Part shown: positions 45,149-54,318 of the stretch, piece after piece | Position numbering within the stretch: position 1 is the stretch's first letter | How the letters are laid out: each line of letters begins with the position of its first letter | Assembly (NCBI RefSeq): GCF_001642025.1 | Contig: NZ_LWHO01000005.1 | Coordinates: 62,001 to 126,000 of the forward strand | Length of the DNA: 64,000 nucleotides | From: Cutibacterium namnetense | Lineage (GTDB): Bacteria > Actinomycetota > Actinomycetes > Propionibacteriales > Propionibacteriaceae | Direction of reading: 5' to 3' | The notes under the pieces: generated by a model | The model's database searches: none | What the model saw: only the letters and a program-made list of their open reading frames with translations | What the model was told of the DNA's origin: nothing | Position numbers and translations under genes: made by a program

Positions 45149-47632
45149 ATGAAACGCCTACTTGGCGGTGCACTGCCCGTACTTCTCACCACCCTCGCGC
45201 TAGCTGGATGTGGCTCCGGCGGGGCGACCAAGGCAGGAGGTGGCGGCGAAGCTAATCTGAAACTGCCCCCTCTCAATGAGCAAGTCGGAAACGTCTCCGG
45301 AACCGCCCTGTTATGGATCGGATTGGTGATTTGCCTGTTCGGTTTGGGATTCGGCCTAGTGACGTATTCCAAGCTACAAAAGTTGCCCGTCCACGAGGCG
45401 ATGCATGAGGTTTCTGAGCTTATTTACGAGACCTGTAAGACCTACCTTAAACAGCAGGCCAAGTTCCTCATGCTGCTATGGGCTTTCATCGCTGCAGTTA
45501 TCGTCGTGTACTTCCTGTTCCTCGAGCACATGGGTGCCAAGGTGCTCATCATCTTGATGTTTAGCCTGGTCGGCATGGCGGGATCATTCGGAGTCGCCTG
45601 GTACGGCATTCGCGTCAACACTTTCGCAAACTCCCGTACTGCCCATGCGTCACTACGCGGCTCCCCATGGGAGACCTTCGACATCCCCATGCGTTCTGGC
45701 ATGAGCATCGGTATGGTCCTCATCAGCGTCGAGTTGACCCTCATGCTCTTCATCATGCTGGTGCTGCCCGGCGACCTCGCTGGTCCGTGCTTCATCGGAT
45801 TCGCGATCGGCGAGTCCCTCGGCGCGGCCTGCCTGCGTATCGCTGGCGGTATCTTCACCAAGATCGCCGATGTCGGTGCCGACCTCATGAAGATCGCCTT
45901 CCACATCAAGGAAGATGATGCCCGTAACCCCGGTGTTATCGCTGACTGCACCGGTGACAATGCCGGTGACTCAGTCGGCCCATCCGCCGATGGATTTGAG
46001 ACTTACGGCGTCACTGGCGTAGCCCTCATCACCTTCGTACTGGGAGCTGTTCCGGATCAGACGGAGCAGGTCCAATTGCTGGTGTGGATCTTCGTCGTCC
46101 GTGTGGTCATGCTCATCGCGTCGTTCGTCTCCTACCTCATCAACAACGCCGTCACGAAAGCCCGCTACGGCACGGTGTCGGAGATGGATTTTGAAAAGCC
46201 GCTGAGTTCCCTGGTGTGGATTACCTCGGTAATGTCGATCCTGCTGACGGTCCTGACCACCTGGTGGATGCTGGGTTCAATGGGAGACGGAACCATGTGG
46301 TGGAAGCTGTCCATCATCATTTCTTGCGGCACTCTGGCCGGTGCCCTTATCCCAGAGCTCGTCAAGGCCTTTACCTCGACGAATTCCCGTCACGTGCGTG
46401 AGGTCGTGACGAGTGCCCGTGAGGGAGGTGCCTCCCTCGACATCCTGTCTGGTTTGGTCGCCGGCAACTTCTCCGGATTCTGGTTGGGCATCATCATCGT
46501 CACCCTCATGGGCGCATCGTTCCTCGTCTCGGGTGCCGGTTCGGGCCTGGGCGATATGGGAGCTATGAGTGAGGTCAAGTGGGCAGTCTTCGCCTTCGGT
46601 CTCGTCGCCTTTGGTTTCCTCGGTATGGGTGCGGTAACGATCGCTGTCGACTCCTACGGTCCGGTGACCGATAACGCCCAGAGCGTCTACGAGCTGTCAA
46701 CGATCGAGGAGATCCCCAACGTCTCCGACGAACTCGAGAAGCACTACGGATTCACCCCGAGGTGGGACATTGCCAAGCACATCTTGGAAGCTCAAGATGG
46801 CGCTGGCAACACCTTCAAAGCCACCGCCAAGCCGGTGCTCATCGGTACTGCTGTGGTCGGCGCGACCACGATGATCTTCTCAATCATCATGATGCTCACC
46901 GAGGGCTTATCAAATGCTGCCGAGGTCAACAAGCTTGGCCTGACCCACGCCCCATTCCTGCTCGGCCTCATCACCGGCGGCGCCGTCATCTACTGGTTCT
47001 CTGGAGCCTCGATGCAGGCTGTCACGACTGGCGCCTACCGAGCCGTCGAGTTCATCAAAAACAATATGCAGCTCGACGAGAAAGCCACCAAGGCCTCCAG
47101 TAAAGATTCCAAGAAGGTCGTCCAGATCTGCACCGAATACGCTCAGAAGGGCATGCTTAACATCTTCCTGGGTGTGTTCTTCGCAGCCCTCGGGTTCGCC
47201 TTCGTCGATCCGTATTTCTTCATCGGGTACCTGATCTCGATTGCCATCTTCGGCCTTTACCAAGCCATCTTCATGGCCAACGCCGGCGGCGCTTGGGACA
47301 ACGCGAAGAAAATCGTTGAGGTGGACTTGGATGCCAAAGGCACTGAGCTGCACGACGCCTCGGTGGTCGGTGACACCGTCGGTGATCCGTTCAAGGACAC
47401 CTCATCGGTGGCCCTTAACCCAGTCATTAAGTTCACGACCCTCTTTGGCCTGCTAGCCGTGGAGCTAGCAGCGTCGATTGGCGCAGGTCTGCTGACCTAC
47501 ATCCTCGCTACGGTGTTCATCCTCGTCGCTTGCTTCTTCGTCTACCGCTCCTTCTATGGCATGCGAATTGACTCGACGAAGGGCCCCGATGAGTTCGGCA
47601 TCGTTGCTAAGGAGGCTGGCAGCAGGTTGTGA
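45149..47632 (+). CDS. hppA: K+-independent membrane H+-translocating pyrophosphatase with lipoprotein-like N-terminus
   Basis: 827 aa from ATG 45149 (AAGGGG upstream). About 16 membrane segments. Hydrolyses PPi and pumps H+. The substrate motifs are FTKIADVGADL and DDARNPGVIADCTGDNAGDS. In GNTFKATAKP the residue K557 stands where K+-dependent enzymes have Ala, so K+ independence is predicted. The N-terminus is odd: MKRLLGG, a short hydrophobic run and LALAGC (C21) form a lipobox, followed by a Gly-rich linker before the first normal helix. Upstream GTG 45119 is a possible but less likely start. Confidence 0.93.
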   Translation: MKRLLGGALPVLLTTLALAGCGSGGATKAGGGGEANLKLPPLNEQVGNVSGTALLWIGLVICLFGLGFGLVTYSKLQKLPVHEAMHEVSELIYETCKTYLKQQAKFLMLLWAFIAAVIVVYFLFLEHMGAKVLIILMFSLVGMAGSFGVAWYGIRVNTFANSRTAHASLRGSPWETFDIPMRSGMSIGMVLISVELTLMLFIMLVLPGDLAGPCFIGFAIGESLGAACLRIAGGIFTKIADVGADLMKIAFHIKEDDARNPGVIADCTGDNAGDSVGPSADGFETYGVTGVALITFVLGAVPDQTEQVQLLVWIFVVRVVMLIASFVSYLINNAVTKARYGTVSEMDFEKPLSSLVWITSVMSILLTVLTTWWMLGSMGDGTMWWKLSIIISCGTLAGALIPELVKAFTSTNSRHVREVVTSAREGGASLDILSGLVAGNFSGFWLGIIIVTLMGASFLVSGAGSGLGDMGAMSEVKWAVFAFGLVAFGFLGMGAVTIAVDSYGPVTDNAQSVYELSTIEEIPNVSDELEKHYGFTPRWDIAKHILEAQDGAGNTFKATAKPVLIGTAVVGATTMIFSIIMMLTEGLSNAAEVNKLGLTHAPFLLGLITGGAVIYWFSGASMQAVTTGAYRAVEFIKNNMQLDEKATKASSKDSKKVVQICTEYAQKGMLNIFLGVFFAALGFAFVDPYFFIGYLISIAIFGLYQAIFMANAGGAWDNAKKIVEVDLDAKGTELHDASVVGDTVGDPFKDTSSVALNPVIKFTTLFGLLAVELAASIGAGLLTYILATVFILVACFFVYRSFYGMRIDSTKGPDEFGIVAKEAGSRL

Positions 47633-47660
47633 TCGGCAGCAGGGTTCTACACTGGCCGTC

Positions 47661-48410
47661 GTGCCAGAAAACCCTTTGCCTCTGGACCCTCACACTTCAA
47701 CAGAAGCCCTACTTCTCGAGGAGGTGAGGGTCACCTTTGGTCGTATCACTGCCCTTGATGGATTGAGCCTGACCGCCGCCACCGGCGCTATCACCGCTGT
47801 ACTGGGCCCCAATGGTGCTGGTAAGACGACGATGATGCGCTGCTGCACATCTCTCGTCTCCCCCGACTCCGGACGCATCGACGTGCTCGGTCACGCCCCG
47901 GGCAGCCCCGAAGCCGCCGCTGCCACCGGGCTCATGCCTCAGAGCGCCGGCGCCTGGAGCGGCATCCGAGCCGGCGAGCTACTGCACTACATGGCCGGTC
48001 TGCACGCCAATCCCATCGACCCGGACCTTCTCATCGAAGCGCTCGCCATTACCTCGTTCGCGCGCACCACCTATCGACGCCTCTCCGGCGGCCAGCAGCA
48101 AGCCGTCAACCTCGCCGCTGCCCTGGTAGGCCGCCCCACACTGGTATTCCTCGATGAACCGACCTCGGGGATGGATCCTCACGCCCGGCACCATACTTGG
48201 GACATCGTTGAGCAAATGCGTCACGATGGGGTCTCCGTGGTACTCACTACCCATAACATGGACGAGGCCCAGCGGCTGGCCGATCACGTCTGGATCGTCG
48301 ATCGCGGCAAGGTCGCAACCCACGGCACCGTGCCAGAACTCACCGCTGAGTCAAGTTTGGAAGATGTGTTCCTCACTCACACCAGTGACCGCGCCGCAGG
48401 GAGGAACTGA
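47661..48410 (+). CDS. ABC exporter ATP-binding protein
   Basis: 249 aa from GTG 47661, placed after the hppA stop; an earlier frame would overlap hppA by 77 bp. Walker A GPNGAGKTT, signature LSGGQQQAVNLAAALVG, Walker B LVFLDEPTSGMD, and THNMDEAQRLADHVWI. Of the drug/heme-export type with a separate permease, which follows at once. The ABC pair next to ctaA is a conserved actinobacterial arrangement. Confidence 0.9.
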   Translation: MPENPLPLDPHTSTEALLLEEVRVTFGRITALDGLSLTAATGAITAVLGPNGAGKTTMMRCCTSLVSPDSGRIDVLGHAPGSPEAAAATGLMPQSAGAWSGIRAGELLHYMAGLHANPIDPDLLIEALAITSFARTTYRRLSGGQQQAVNLAAALVGRPTLVFLDEPTSGMDPHARHHTWDIVEQMRHDGVSVVLTTHNMDEAQRLADHVWIVDRGKVATHGTVPELTAESSLEDVFLTHTSDRAAGRN

Positions 48411-48411
48411 C

Positions 48412-49176
48412 ATGACGACACTCAATTTCCGTCCCGCACCTCAGGCCGCACCGGCTGCTGCACGCGTACGTAACCACGCCGTCACGGAGGTGCGTCTGGT
48501 GATGCGCAACGGGGAGCAGCTGCTGCTGGCCCTCGTCATTCCCATCGGGATTATCGTTGCCGGACGCTTCCTTGGTGATCGGGTCGGACTGACGATGGAC
48601 GCCTTGGCACCCTCAGTATTGGTTCTCGCCATCTGGTCGACATGTTTCACTTCCCAGGCGATCATGACCGGCTTTGAGCGTCGTTACGGAGTGCTCGAAC
48701 GATTGTCCGCAACTCCGTTGGGTCGGTCGGGTCTGCTGGCTGGCAAGGCGATGACTTATTCCGTTATCAGCCTCGCTCAGGTGATACTGCTTGCCATCGT
48801 TTCCTTGGCGCTGGGTTGGTGCCCCCATGGGTCCACCCTGGCTTGGCTACCAGCCCTGATGAGCGTCGTGCTCGCCATGCTGGCATTTGGGCTCGCGGCA
48901 CTGGCAATGGCTGGCTCTCTTAAAGCTGAGGTCACTCTCGGATTGGCAAACTTGGTATACATCGTCGGTCTGGTTGCTGGGGCCGTAGTGTGGCCGCTGG
49001 CGGATTACCCGAAAGCCATTCGCCCCGTCATTGCTGCCCTGCCTACCGCTGCCCTCGGAGAATCATTGCGTGCCTGGGGGCTTGGACAAACCCTGTGGTG
49101 GCCGCTAGCAAGCCTGGTGGTCTGGGTGGTTCTGCTCGGACTGTTGGCACGGAAGGTGTTCACGTGGATCTCATGA
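48412..49176 (+). CDS. ABC-2 type exporter permease
   Basis: 254 aa from ATG 48412, preceded by GGGAGG. Six membrane segments, with FERRYGVLERLSATPLGRSGLLAGK, the usual ABC-2 coupling region. It pairs with the ATPase immediately upstream and its stop overlaps the ctaA start. The substrate is unknown; a tie to heme or oxidase assembly is only suggested by the neighbours. Confidence 0.9.
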   Translation: MTTLNFRPAPQAAPAAARVRNHAVTEVRLVMRNGEQLLLALVIPIGIIVAGRFLGDRVGLTMDALAPSVLVLAIWSTCFTSQAIMTGFERRYGVLERLSATPLGRSGLLAGKAMTYSVISLAQVILLAIVSLALGWCPHGSTLAWLPALMSVVLAMLAFGLAALAMAGSLKAEVTLGLANLVYIVGLVAGAVVWPLADYPKAIRPVIAALPTAALGESLRAWGLGQTLWWPLASLVVWVVLLGLLARKVFTWIS

Positions 49177-50099
49177 CTGCCCGGGATCGTCGCCTGTACG
49201 GCTGGTGCCTCGCAGTCCTCGTTACCAACATGGGCATCGTCGTAACTGGTGCGGTGGTGCGTCTGACCGGATCGGGTCTGGGATGCAGCACCTGGCCCCA
49301 CTGCACCGCTGGATCGTTCACCCCGCACGCGGCGATGGGAATCCATTCCTTCGTTGAGTTCGGCAACCGGCTCCTGACCTTCGTGCTTATCGCGGTGGCT
49401 ATTGGCGCTCTCGTGCGCTGCTATCGGGTCAGGGTCAAAGCCCAACTGTTGGCTCTCTCCTGGATCAACCTGGTCTCAATCGCCCTACAGGCCGTCATCG
49501 GTGGCATTTCAGTGCGGGTGGGCCTCAATCCCTTCGTGGTGGCCCTACATCTGCTGCTGTCGGTGGCGATAATCCTTGTCAACGTCAAGATGATCTGGCT
49601 AGCCGGTTCCCATTCCAGTGAGCCCGTTGACGGACTGACGATGGGTTTAGTGCGAGCCACGGTGGCGATGATGTGTGCAGTCATGTGGCTGGGAACGATA
49701 GTGACGGGATCGGGGCCCAACGCCGGTGACTCGGGCTCAGCTCGCACTGGGTTCAACATTGAAACCGTCGCACGACTGCACGGCATCTTGGTGTGGATCA
49801 CGGTAGCCCTGACGATCGCCTGCTTGGTCATCGCCACCACCCGTCAGCTAGCCATGATGCGTCGCTGGAGCATTATTTTGGTGGCCGTGGAGATCTACCA
49901 GGCGATCATCGGATACTCGCAGTATTTCGCCCACCTTAACCCGTGGCTAGTTATTTGGCATATGGTAGGCGTCTCCTTAACAGCAGCGGCAATCGGAGCC
50001 TTGTGGTGCAGTGTGCGTCCTACTCCCTCTCCGGTTCTGGCTAGCGCTCAGACACCGGTGCGCGGCAAACCGGTGGGGCGTGACGAGACATCCCGGTGA
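49173..50099 (+). CDS. ctaA: Heme A synthase
   Basis: 308 aa from ATG 49173 (ATGA overlap with the permease). Eight membrane segments. Heme-ligand His regions: MGIHSFVEFGNRLLTF (the EFGNR motif), VALHLLLS, ARLHGILVW and WLVIWHMVGVS. The first loop has a Cys pair (LGCSTWPHC). Oxidises heme O to heme A for cytochrome aa3. The last 52 bp overlap the convergent sialidase gene. Confidence 0.92.
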   Translation: MTARDRRLYGWCLAVLVTNMGIVVTGAVVRLTGSGLGCSTWPHCTAGSFTPHAAMGIHSFVEFGNRLLTFVLIAVAIGALVRCYRVRVKAQLLALSWINLVSIALQAVIGGISVRVGLNPFVVALHLLLSVAIILVNVKMIWLAGSHSSEPVDGLTMGLVRATVAMMCAVMWLGTIVTGSGPNAGDSGSARTGFNIETVARLHGILVWITVALTIACLVIATTRQLAMMRRWSIILVAVEIYQAIIGYSQYFAHLNPWLVIWHMVGVSLTAAAIGALWCSVRPTPSPVLASAQTPVRGKPVGRDETSR

Positions 50100-51367
50100 G
50101 GAGAAGAGGGGGCCGCGATAGCCCGAAGAGATGTGTCAGGACTTGGCTTTCTAGCAGTCGGCCTCCCGGAAGGCGCAGACAAGCACACAGAGTTCAACCA
50201 CCCGATCGGGATGGTGGAGTATCGAATCCCATCACGTTCCCACAGCACGCCCAATGCTCCGTCGGACTGCACCGCTATGGTGGTGTATCCGACTTCGCCG
50301 GGCATGTAGGTCTGGTGCCTGGCCCATGTTCGTCCGTCATCACAGGAAACCGACAGGGTACCGTTCACCCGTTGCGTGGCATTGCGGGCATTAGTGAATA
50401 ACAGGATCCTGGCTTTCGCCGATCCGGCCCCGGCCTGGGGATAGGCCCGAATGATTTGGGCGTTGTTGGTGGGGTCGATGAGGTCATCGACCAGCCTCAC
50501 TGGCCCCCAGGTTCGGCCACCGTCGTGGGAATAGGCCACCTTGCGCCGGCCGGAACGGGCTGCATCCCTGGAATTGAGCATGAGGGTGCCGTCGGACAGT
50601 TCCACCACCTTGTTCTCATCCATCATTCGGCCCACCGGGTTTCCGGCATGCCAGGTGAGACCGTGATCATCAGAATAGATCGACTGGGCCTGTTGGCCGA
50701 CACTGTTGCGCACCGTCATCTGGGCGATGAGGCGCCCGGCATGGGGGCCGTGTAGCAACACGATGCCCTGCCCCGATGCCACGAACCGTGTTCGAGTGGT
50801 GGGATCCGGGGTGATCTCGCGCGTGATGTCCCGATGAGTCCAGGTGTGTCCGTTATCGGTCGACGTGGAGACCTCGGTGTGCAGCACATTACGATCCGCC
50901 GGGTCCGTGCCTACCTCTGATGTGGCGAACCCCCTGTCGTAGGACTTCACGTGAAAATTGAGGATGTGACCCGTGGCTGGATCGACGAGATAGGAAGGAT
51001 CGGAGTATCCCACCTTCTGGAGGCCCGGACTCCCGGCATGGATGACAGTTTGGGGACCCCACGTCCTGCCGTTGTCGCGGGAGCGGCGCTGCACGATGGA
51101 ATTGGGATTGGGCGCATCGGCGGCGCTACCCGGCCGCAGATCGTAGGAGGCCAGCAAATCACCGTTCGAAGCGATCGTCAGGGCCGGGATACGATAAAAG
51201 ACACCAGCCGGATTCTCATTGACGGCCAAATCTACGATAGGGCCCAGAGCGTTGTCGGATGCCATGGCCGGGGCCGTCATCAAGGACGTCCCGGTGATAG
51301 CCGTGATCCCCGTAACGGCCAAGGTCCCCGCGATGGCCAATACGCTCAGTTTCTTGGTGCTGGTCAT
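50048..51367 (-). CDS. Secreted sialidase (neuraminidase)
   Basis: 439 aa with a signal peptide (MTSTKKLSVLAIAGTLAVTG, cut near ASD at 36-38). GH33 fold: FYRIP at 57-61 bears an Arg of the sialate-binding triad, and five Asp-boxes are seen (SRDNGRTW, STDNGHTW, SDDHGLTW, SHDGGRTW, SCDDGRTW). Releases sialic acid from host glycans. A ribosome site AAAGGAG precedes the ATG. The last 40 residues are low-complexity; they end LPRTGV, but no sorting helix follows. It sits alone between ctaA and ctaB, which are near neighbours in related actinobacteria. Confidence 0.92.
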   Translation of the reverse strand: MTSTKKLSVLAIAGTLAVTGITAITGTSLMTAPAMASDNALGPIVDLAVNENPAGVFYRIPALTIASNGDLLASYDLRPGSAADAPNPNSIVQRRSRDNGRTWGPQTVIHAGSPGLQKVGYSDPSYLVDPATGHILNFHVKSYDRGFATSEVGTDPADRNVLHTEVSTSTDNGHTWTHRDITREITPDPTTRTRFVASGQGIVLLHGPHAGRLIAQMTVRNSVGQQAQSIYSDDHGLTWHAGNPVGRMMDENKVVELSDGTLMLNSRDAARSGRRKVAYSHDGGRTWGPVRLVDDLIDPTNNAQIIRAYPQAGAGSAKARILLFTNARNATQRVNGTLSVSCDDGRTWARHQTYMPGEVGYTTIAVQSDGALGVLWERDGIRYSTIPIGWLNSVCLSAPSGRPTARKPSPDTSLRAIAAPSSPHRDVSSRPTGLPRTGV

Positions 51368-51397
51368 GCCATGCTCCTTTGCATGTGGTGTTGACGC

Positions 51398-51426
51398 GTC
51401 CTACTGCCCGTTGCGGTAGGGGTCAA
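51398..51426 (-). promoter_or_regulatory. Promoter of the sialidase gene
   Basis: On the minus strand TTGACC (51421-51426), a 17-bp spacer and TAGGAC (51398-51403) lie 31 bp before the ATG. The -35 is nearly consensus and the -10 is weak. Confidence 0.45.
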
Positions 51427-51496
51427 ATTGATATGCTAAAGGACCGCAAGGACGCCTGCCAGCAATACCTACCTGGCGGTTATGATCAGGCTGGTC

Positions 51497-52483
51497 TCAC
51501 GGATGGATGAGAGGATCCACCGCAATCGCTAAGAAGAGCAGGGACAAGTACGTGTTCGACCAATGGAAAAGCCGCATCGGCTTGAGCAGTGCGCCACGCA
51601 GTCCAACTCGGGCACGGCGCAGCAACTGGACCGCCTCGACGATGAACACCGCACCTGACACCACTGCGACGACAAGATAGACCCACCCCATGTGAGCCAC
51701 CGGCCACAACAGCAACGAGGTCGCCACCGTCATCACCGTGTAGACGAGGATCTGGACGGCAACCTCGGGGGCCTCCTTCACCACCGGAAGCATAGGCACG
51801 CCGGCGATCTTGTAGTCCTCGCGATACCGGAAGGACAGCGCCCAAGTATGTGGTGGGGTCCACCAGAAGACGATAAGGAAGAGCACCACCGGCTCCCATC
51901 TCACGCCCCCGGTGACGGCAGTCCAACCAATGAGGGGCGGAAAGCATCCAGCAATACCGCCCCAAATAGTGTTTTGCCAAGTGCGACGCTTGAGCAGCAT
52001 CGAATACACGAAGACGTAAAACAGATTGGCAATCAACGCCAGCCCGGCTGATAACCAGTTCGTACCGAATCCCAGGATAATGGTGGCAACTACTCCCAGC
52101 ACGATTCCATAGATAAGGGCGCTACGACGCGGTACCTGATGACGTGGGAGCGGACGGCGGCGAGTCCGACGCATCTTCTCGTCAATATCGACATCAATGA
52201 CACAGTTGAACACGTTCGCACTAGCCGCAGCGAAAAGCCCACCAAACATCGTCGCGATTGCTAAACCAAGTTTCGGCACACCACGGGAAGCCAGAAACAT
52301 CACCGGCAAGGTCGTCACCAAGAGCAACTCAATGACCCGCGGCTTAGTCAGGGCGACATAGGCGCCCACTACGTCACGAGTCGACAATCGGGTACGGCCC
52401 TGCTCCTGCTCCACCTTGGTCTCGACGGGGTCAGGACGTTGAGAGGCTGGCGCCGTCACCACGCGCGTCGTCTGGTTGCTCAC
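51497..52483 (-). CDS. ctaB: Protoheme IX farnesyltransferase (heme O synthase)
   Basis: 328 aa from GTG 52483 (AAGGA upstream); the frame extends upstream but without conservation. Nine membrane segments. Prenyl-binding Asp motifs: NVFNCVIDVDIDEKMRRTRRRPL and FWWTPPHTWALSFRYREDYKIAGVPMLP. Makes heme O, the substrate of CtaA. Divergent from zwf; the 251 bp between (52484-52734) shows no clear site. Confidence 0.94.
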   Translation of the reverse strand: MSNQTTRVVTAPASQRPDPVETKVEQEQGRTRLSTRDVVGAYVALTKPRVIELLLVTTLPVMFLASRGVPKLGLAIATMFGGLFAAASANVFNCVIDVDIDEKMRRTRRRPLPRHQVPRRSALIYGIVLGVVATIILGFGTNWLSAGLALIANLFYVFVYSMLLKRRTWQNTIWGGIAGCFPPLIGWTAVTGGVRWEPVVLFLIVFWWTPPHTWALSFRYREDYKIAGVPMLPVVKEAPEVAVQILVYTVMTVATSLLLWPVAHMGWVYLVVAVVSGAVFIVEAVQLLRRARVGLRGALLKPMRLFHWSNTYLSLLFLAIAVDPLIHP

Positions 52484-52734
52484 GGTGTCCTTCGGAATCG
52501 AGAAAGGTACTGCGACCACTGCTGGGCACGACACATCCGTGAAGCGGGGAGCGCCGCGGATGGGCCGTCTTTACAACTTTAGGCTTTCTAGCCGCCGATG
52601 TCCTCATCGTTAACCTTCCAGTGGGGCTCTCGGCGTCAGCCCGTCGCTGAACACGATCGCTGGTGGTTCGACCGGCTACCGTTGGGCAAGTGGAATGACG
52701 ATTCCGCACGACATCACCAGGAAGGACGGGTGAG

Positions 52735-54309
52735 GTGGCAGGTCGAAACGCATCAGAAAGCACCACCAGAGCAACCAGCGGGCTGCGTGGCGACCGCATC
52801 AACCCATTGCGGGATCCCTCAGATCGCAGATTGCCACGCGTTGCCGGGCCTTGCGTTCTGGTCATGTTCGGGGTCACCGGCGACCTTTCACGCAAGAAGC
52901 TCATGCCAGCTGTCTACGATCTGGCGAATCGTGGCCTACTCCCACCTGGTTTTGGCCTAGTGGGTTTTGCCCGTCGAGATTGGGCGGACGAAGATTTCGC
53001 CAAGGTTGTTCACGACGCCGTGGCCGAGCATGCCCGTACCCCTTTCCGCGAGGAGGTGTGGAAACAACTACTCGAAGGCATTCGGTTTGTCCGGGGGGAA
53101 TTCGACGGTAACGACGCATTCGAGAGATTGGCCAACACCATCCGCGAGCTTGACGAAGAACGTGGCACTGGTGGCAATCACGCTTTCTACCTCTCCATCC
53201 CACCAAGGTCTTTTGAGGCGGTCGTAAGCCAGCTCAAGCGTCATGGCATGACCGGCCACGACTCTTCTCACTGGAGCAGAGTCGTCATTGAGAAACCCTT
53301 CGGACACGATCTGGAAAGTGCGCGCGATCTCGACGAGATCATCAGCAGCGCGTTCAGCCCAGAGTCGGTCTTCCGCATTGACCACTACCTGGGCAAAGAG
53401 ACCGTCCAGAACATCATGGCGTTCCGGTTCGCCAACCAGATCTTCGAGCCAATTTGGAATAACCACTACGTCTCACATGTCCAGATCACCATGGCAGAAG
53501 ACATTGGCATCGCTGGTCGTGCCGGTTACTACGATGGCATCGGAGCCGGCCGTGATGTCATCCAGAACCATTTACTGCAACTCATGGCGCTGACCGCTAT
53601 GGAGGAGCCGACGAGTTTTGGCGCCGAGCAGTTGCGTGCGGAAAAAACCAAGGTTTTAGCCGCGATTCAACCCCCGGACGATATGTCCGTCCAGACCTGC
53701 CGCGGCCAATATGTGGCTGGCCGCCAGGGAGGCGAAAGGGTGCTCGGCTACCGGGAGGAAGACGGCGTCGATCCTCACTCCCGCACCGAAACCTATGCCG
53801 CTGTGCGGCTGAGCGTCGACAATCGACGCTGGGCCGGAGTCCCGTTCTACCTACGCACCGCCAAGCGGATGCCGCGACGAGTTACCGAGGTCGCCCTGAA
53901 CCTGCAGCGCGCCCCGCACTTACCCTTCTCAGACACTGCAGCCCTCGGCACCAACGCCCTCGTGCTGCGTATTCAGCCCGATGAGGGAGTCACGCTGAGA
54001 TTCGGCGCCAAAGTGCCAGGCACCCAGATGGAACTTCGCGATGTCACGATGGACTTCGCGTATGGGTCCTCCTTCACCGAGGCCAGCCCGGAAGCCTACG
54101 AGAGGCTCATCCTCGACGTTCTCCTAGGCGACCCGCCGCTGTTCCCCCAACATGAAGAAGTCGAATTGGCCTGGCAGATCCTTGACCCGGTGCTGGATTT
54201 CTGGGCCGAGTCCGACACTCCCCCCTGCGAATATCCGGCCGGTAGCTGGGGACCGTCAGAGGCTGACGAGATGATCGCCCGCGATGGGTTCGTCTGGCGC
54301 AGGCCTTGA
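52735..54309 (+). CDS. zwf: Glucose-6-phosphate 1-dehydrogenase
   Basis: 524 aa from GTG 52735. NADP-binding start VMFGVTGDLSRKKLMPA, active-site RIDHYLGKETVQN near residue 214, and typical FEPIWNNHYVSHVQITMAED. First step of the oxidative pentose phosphate path. First gene of zwf-opcA-pgl; 9 bp before opcA. Confidence 0.96.
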   Translation: MAGRNASESTTRATSGLRGDRINPLRDPSDRRLPRVAGPCVLVMFGVTGDLSRKKLMPAVYDLANRGLLPPGFGLVGFARRDWADEDFAKVVHDAVAEHARTPFREEVWKQLLEGIRFVRGEFDGNDAFERLANTIRELDEERGTGGNHAFYLSIPPRSFEAVVSQLKRHGMTGHDSSHWSRVVIEKPFGHDLESARDLDEIISSAFSPESVFRIDHYLGKETVQNIMAFRFANQIFEPIWNNHYVSHVQITMAEDIGIAGRAGYYDGIGAGRDVIQNHLLQLMALTAMEEPTSFGAEQLRAEKTKVLAAIQPPDDMSVQTCRGQYVAGRQGGERVLGYREEDGVDPHSRTETYAAVRLSVDNRRWAGVPFYLRTAKRMPRRVTEVALNLQRAPHLPFSDTAALGTNALVLRIQPDEGVTLRFGAKVPGTQMELRDVTMDFAYGSSFTEASPEAYERLILDVLLGDPPLFPQHEEVELAWQILDPVLDFWAESDTPPCEYPAGSWGPSEADEMIARDGFVWRRP

Positions 54310-54318
54310 GGAGGAGAC

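Noticed and set aside
50048-50068. LPRTG at the sialidase C-terminus as a sortase anchor
   Set aside because: Only one residue follows the motif; there is no hydrophobic helix or basic tail, and the downstream minus-strand sequence in the same frame does not supply one. The motif is antisense to the end of ctaA and is probably chance.
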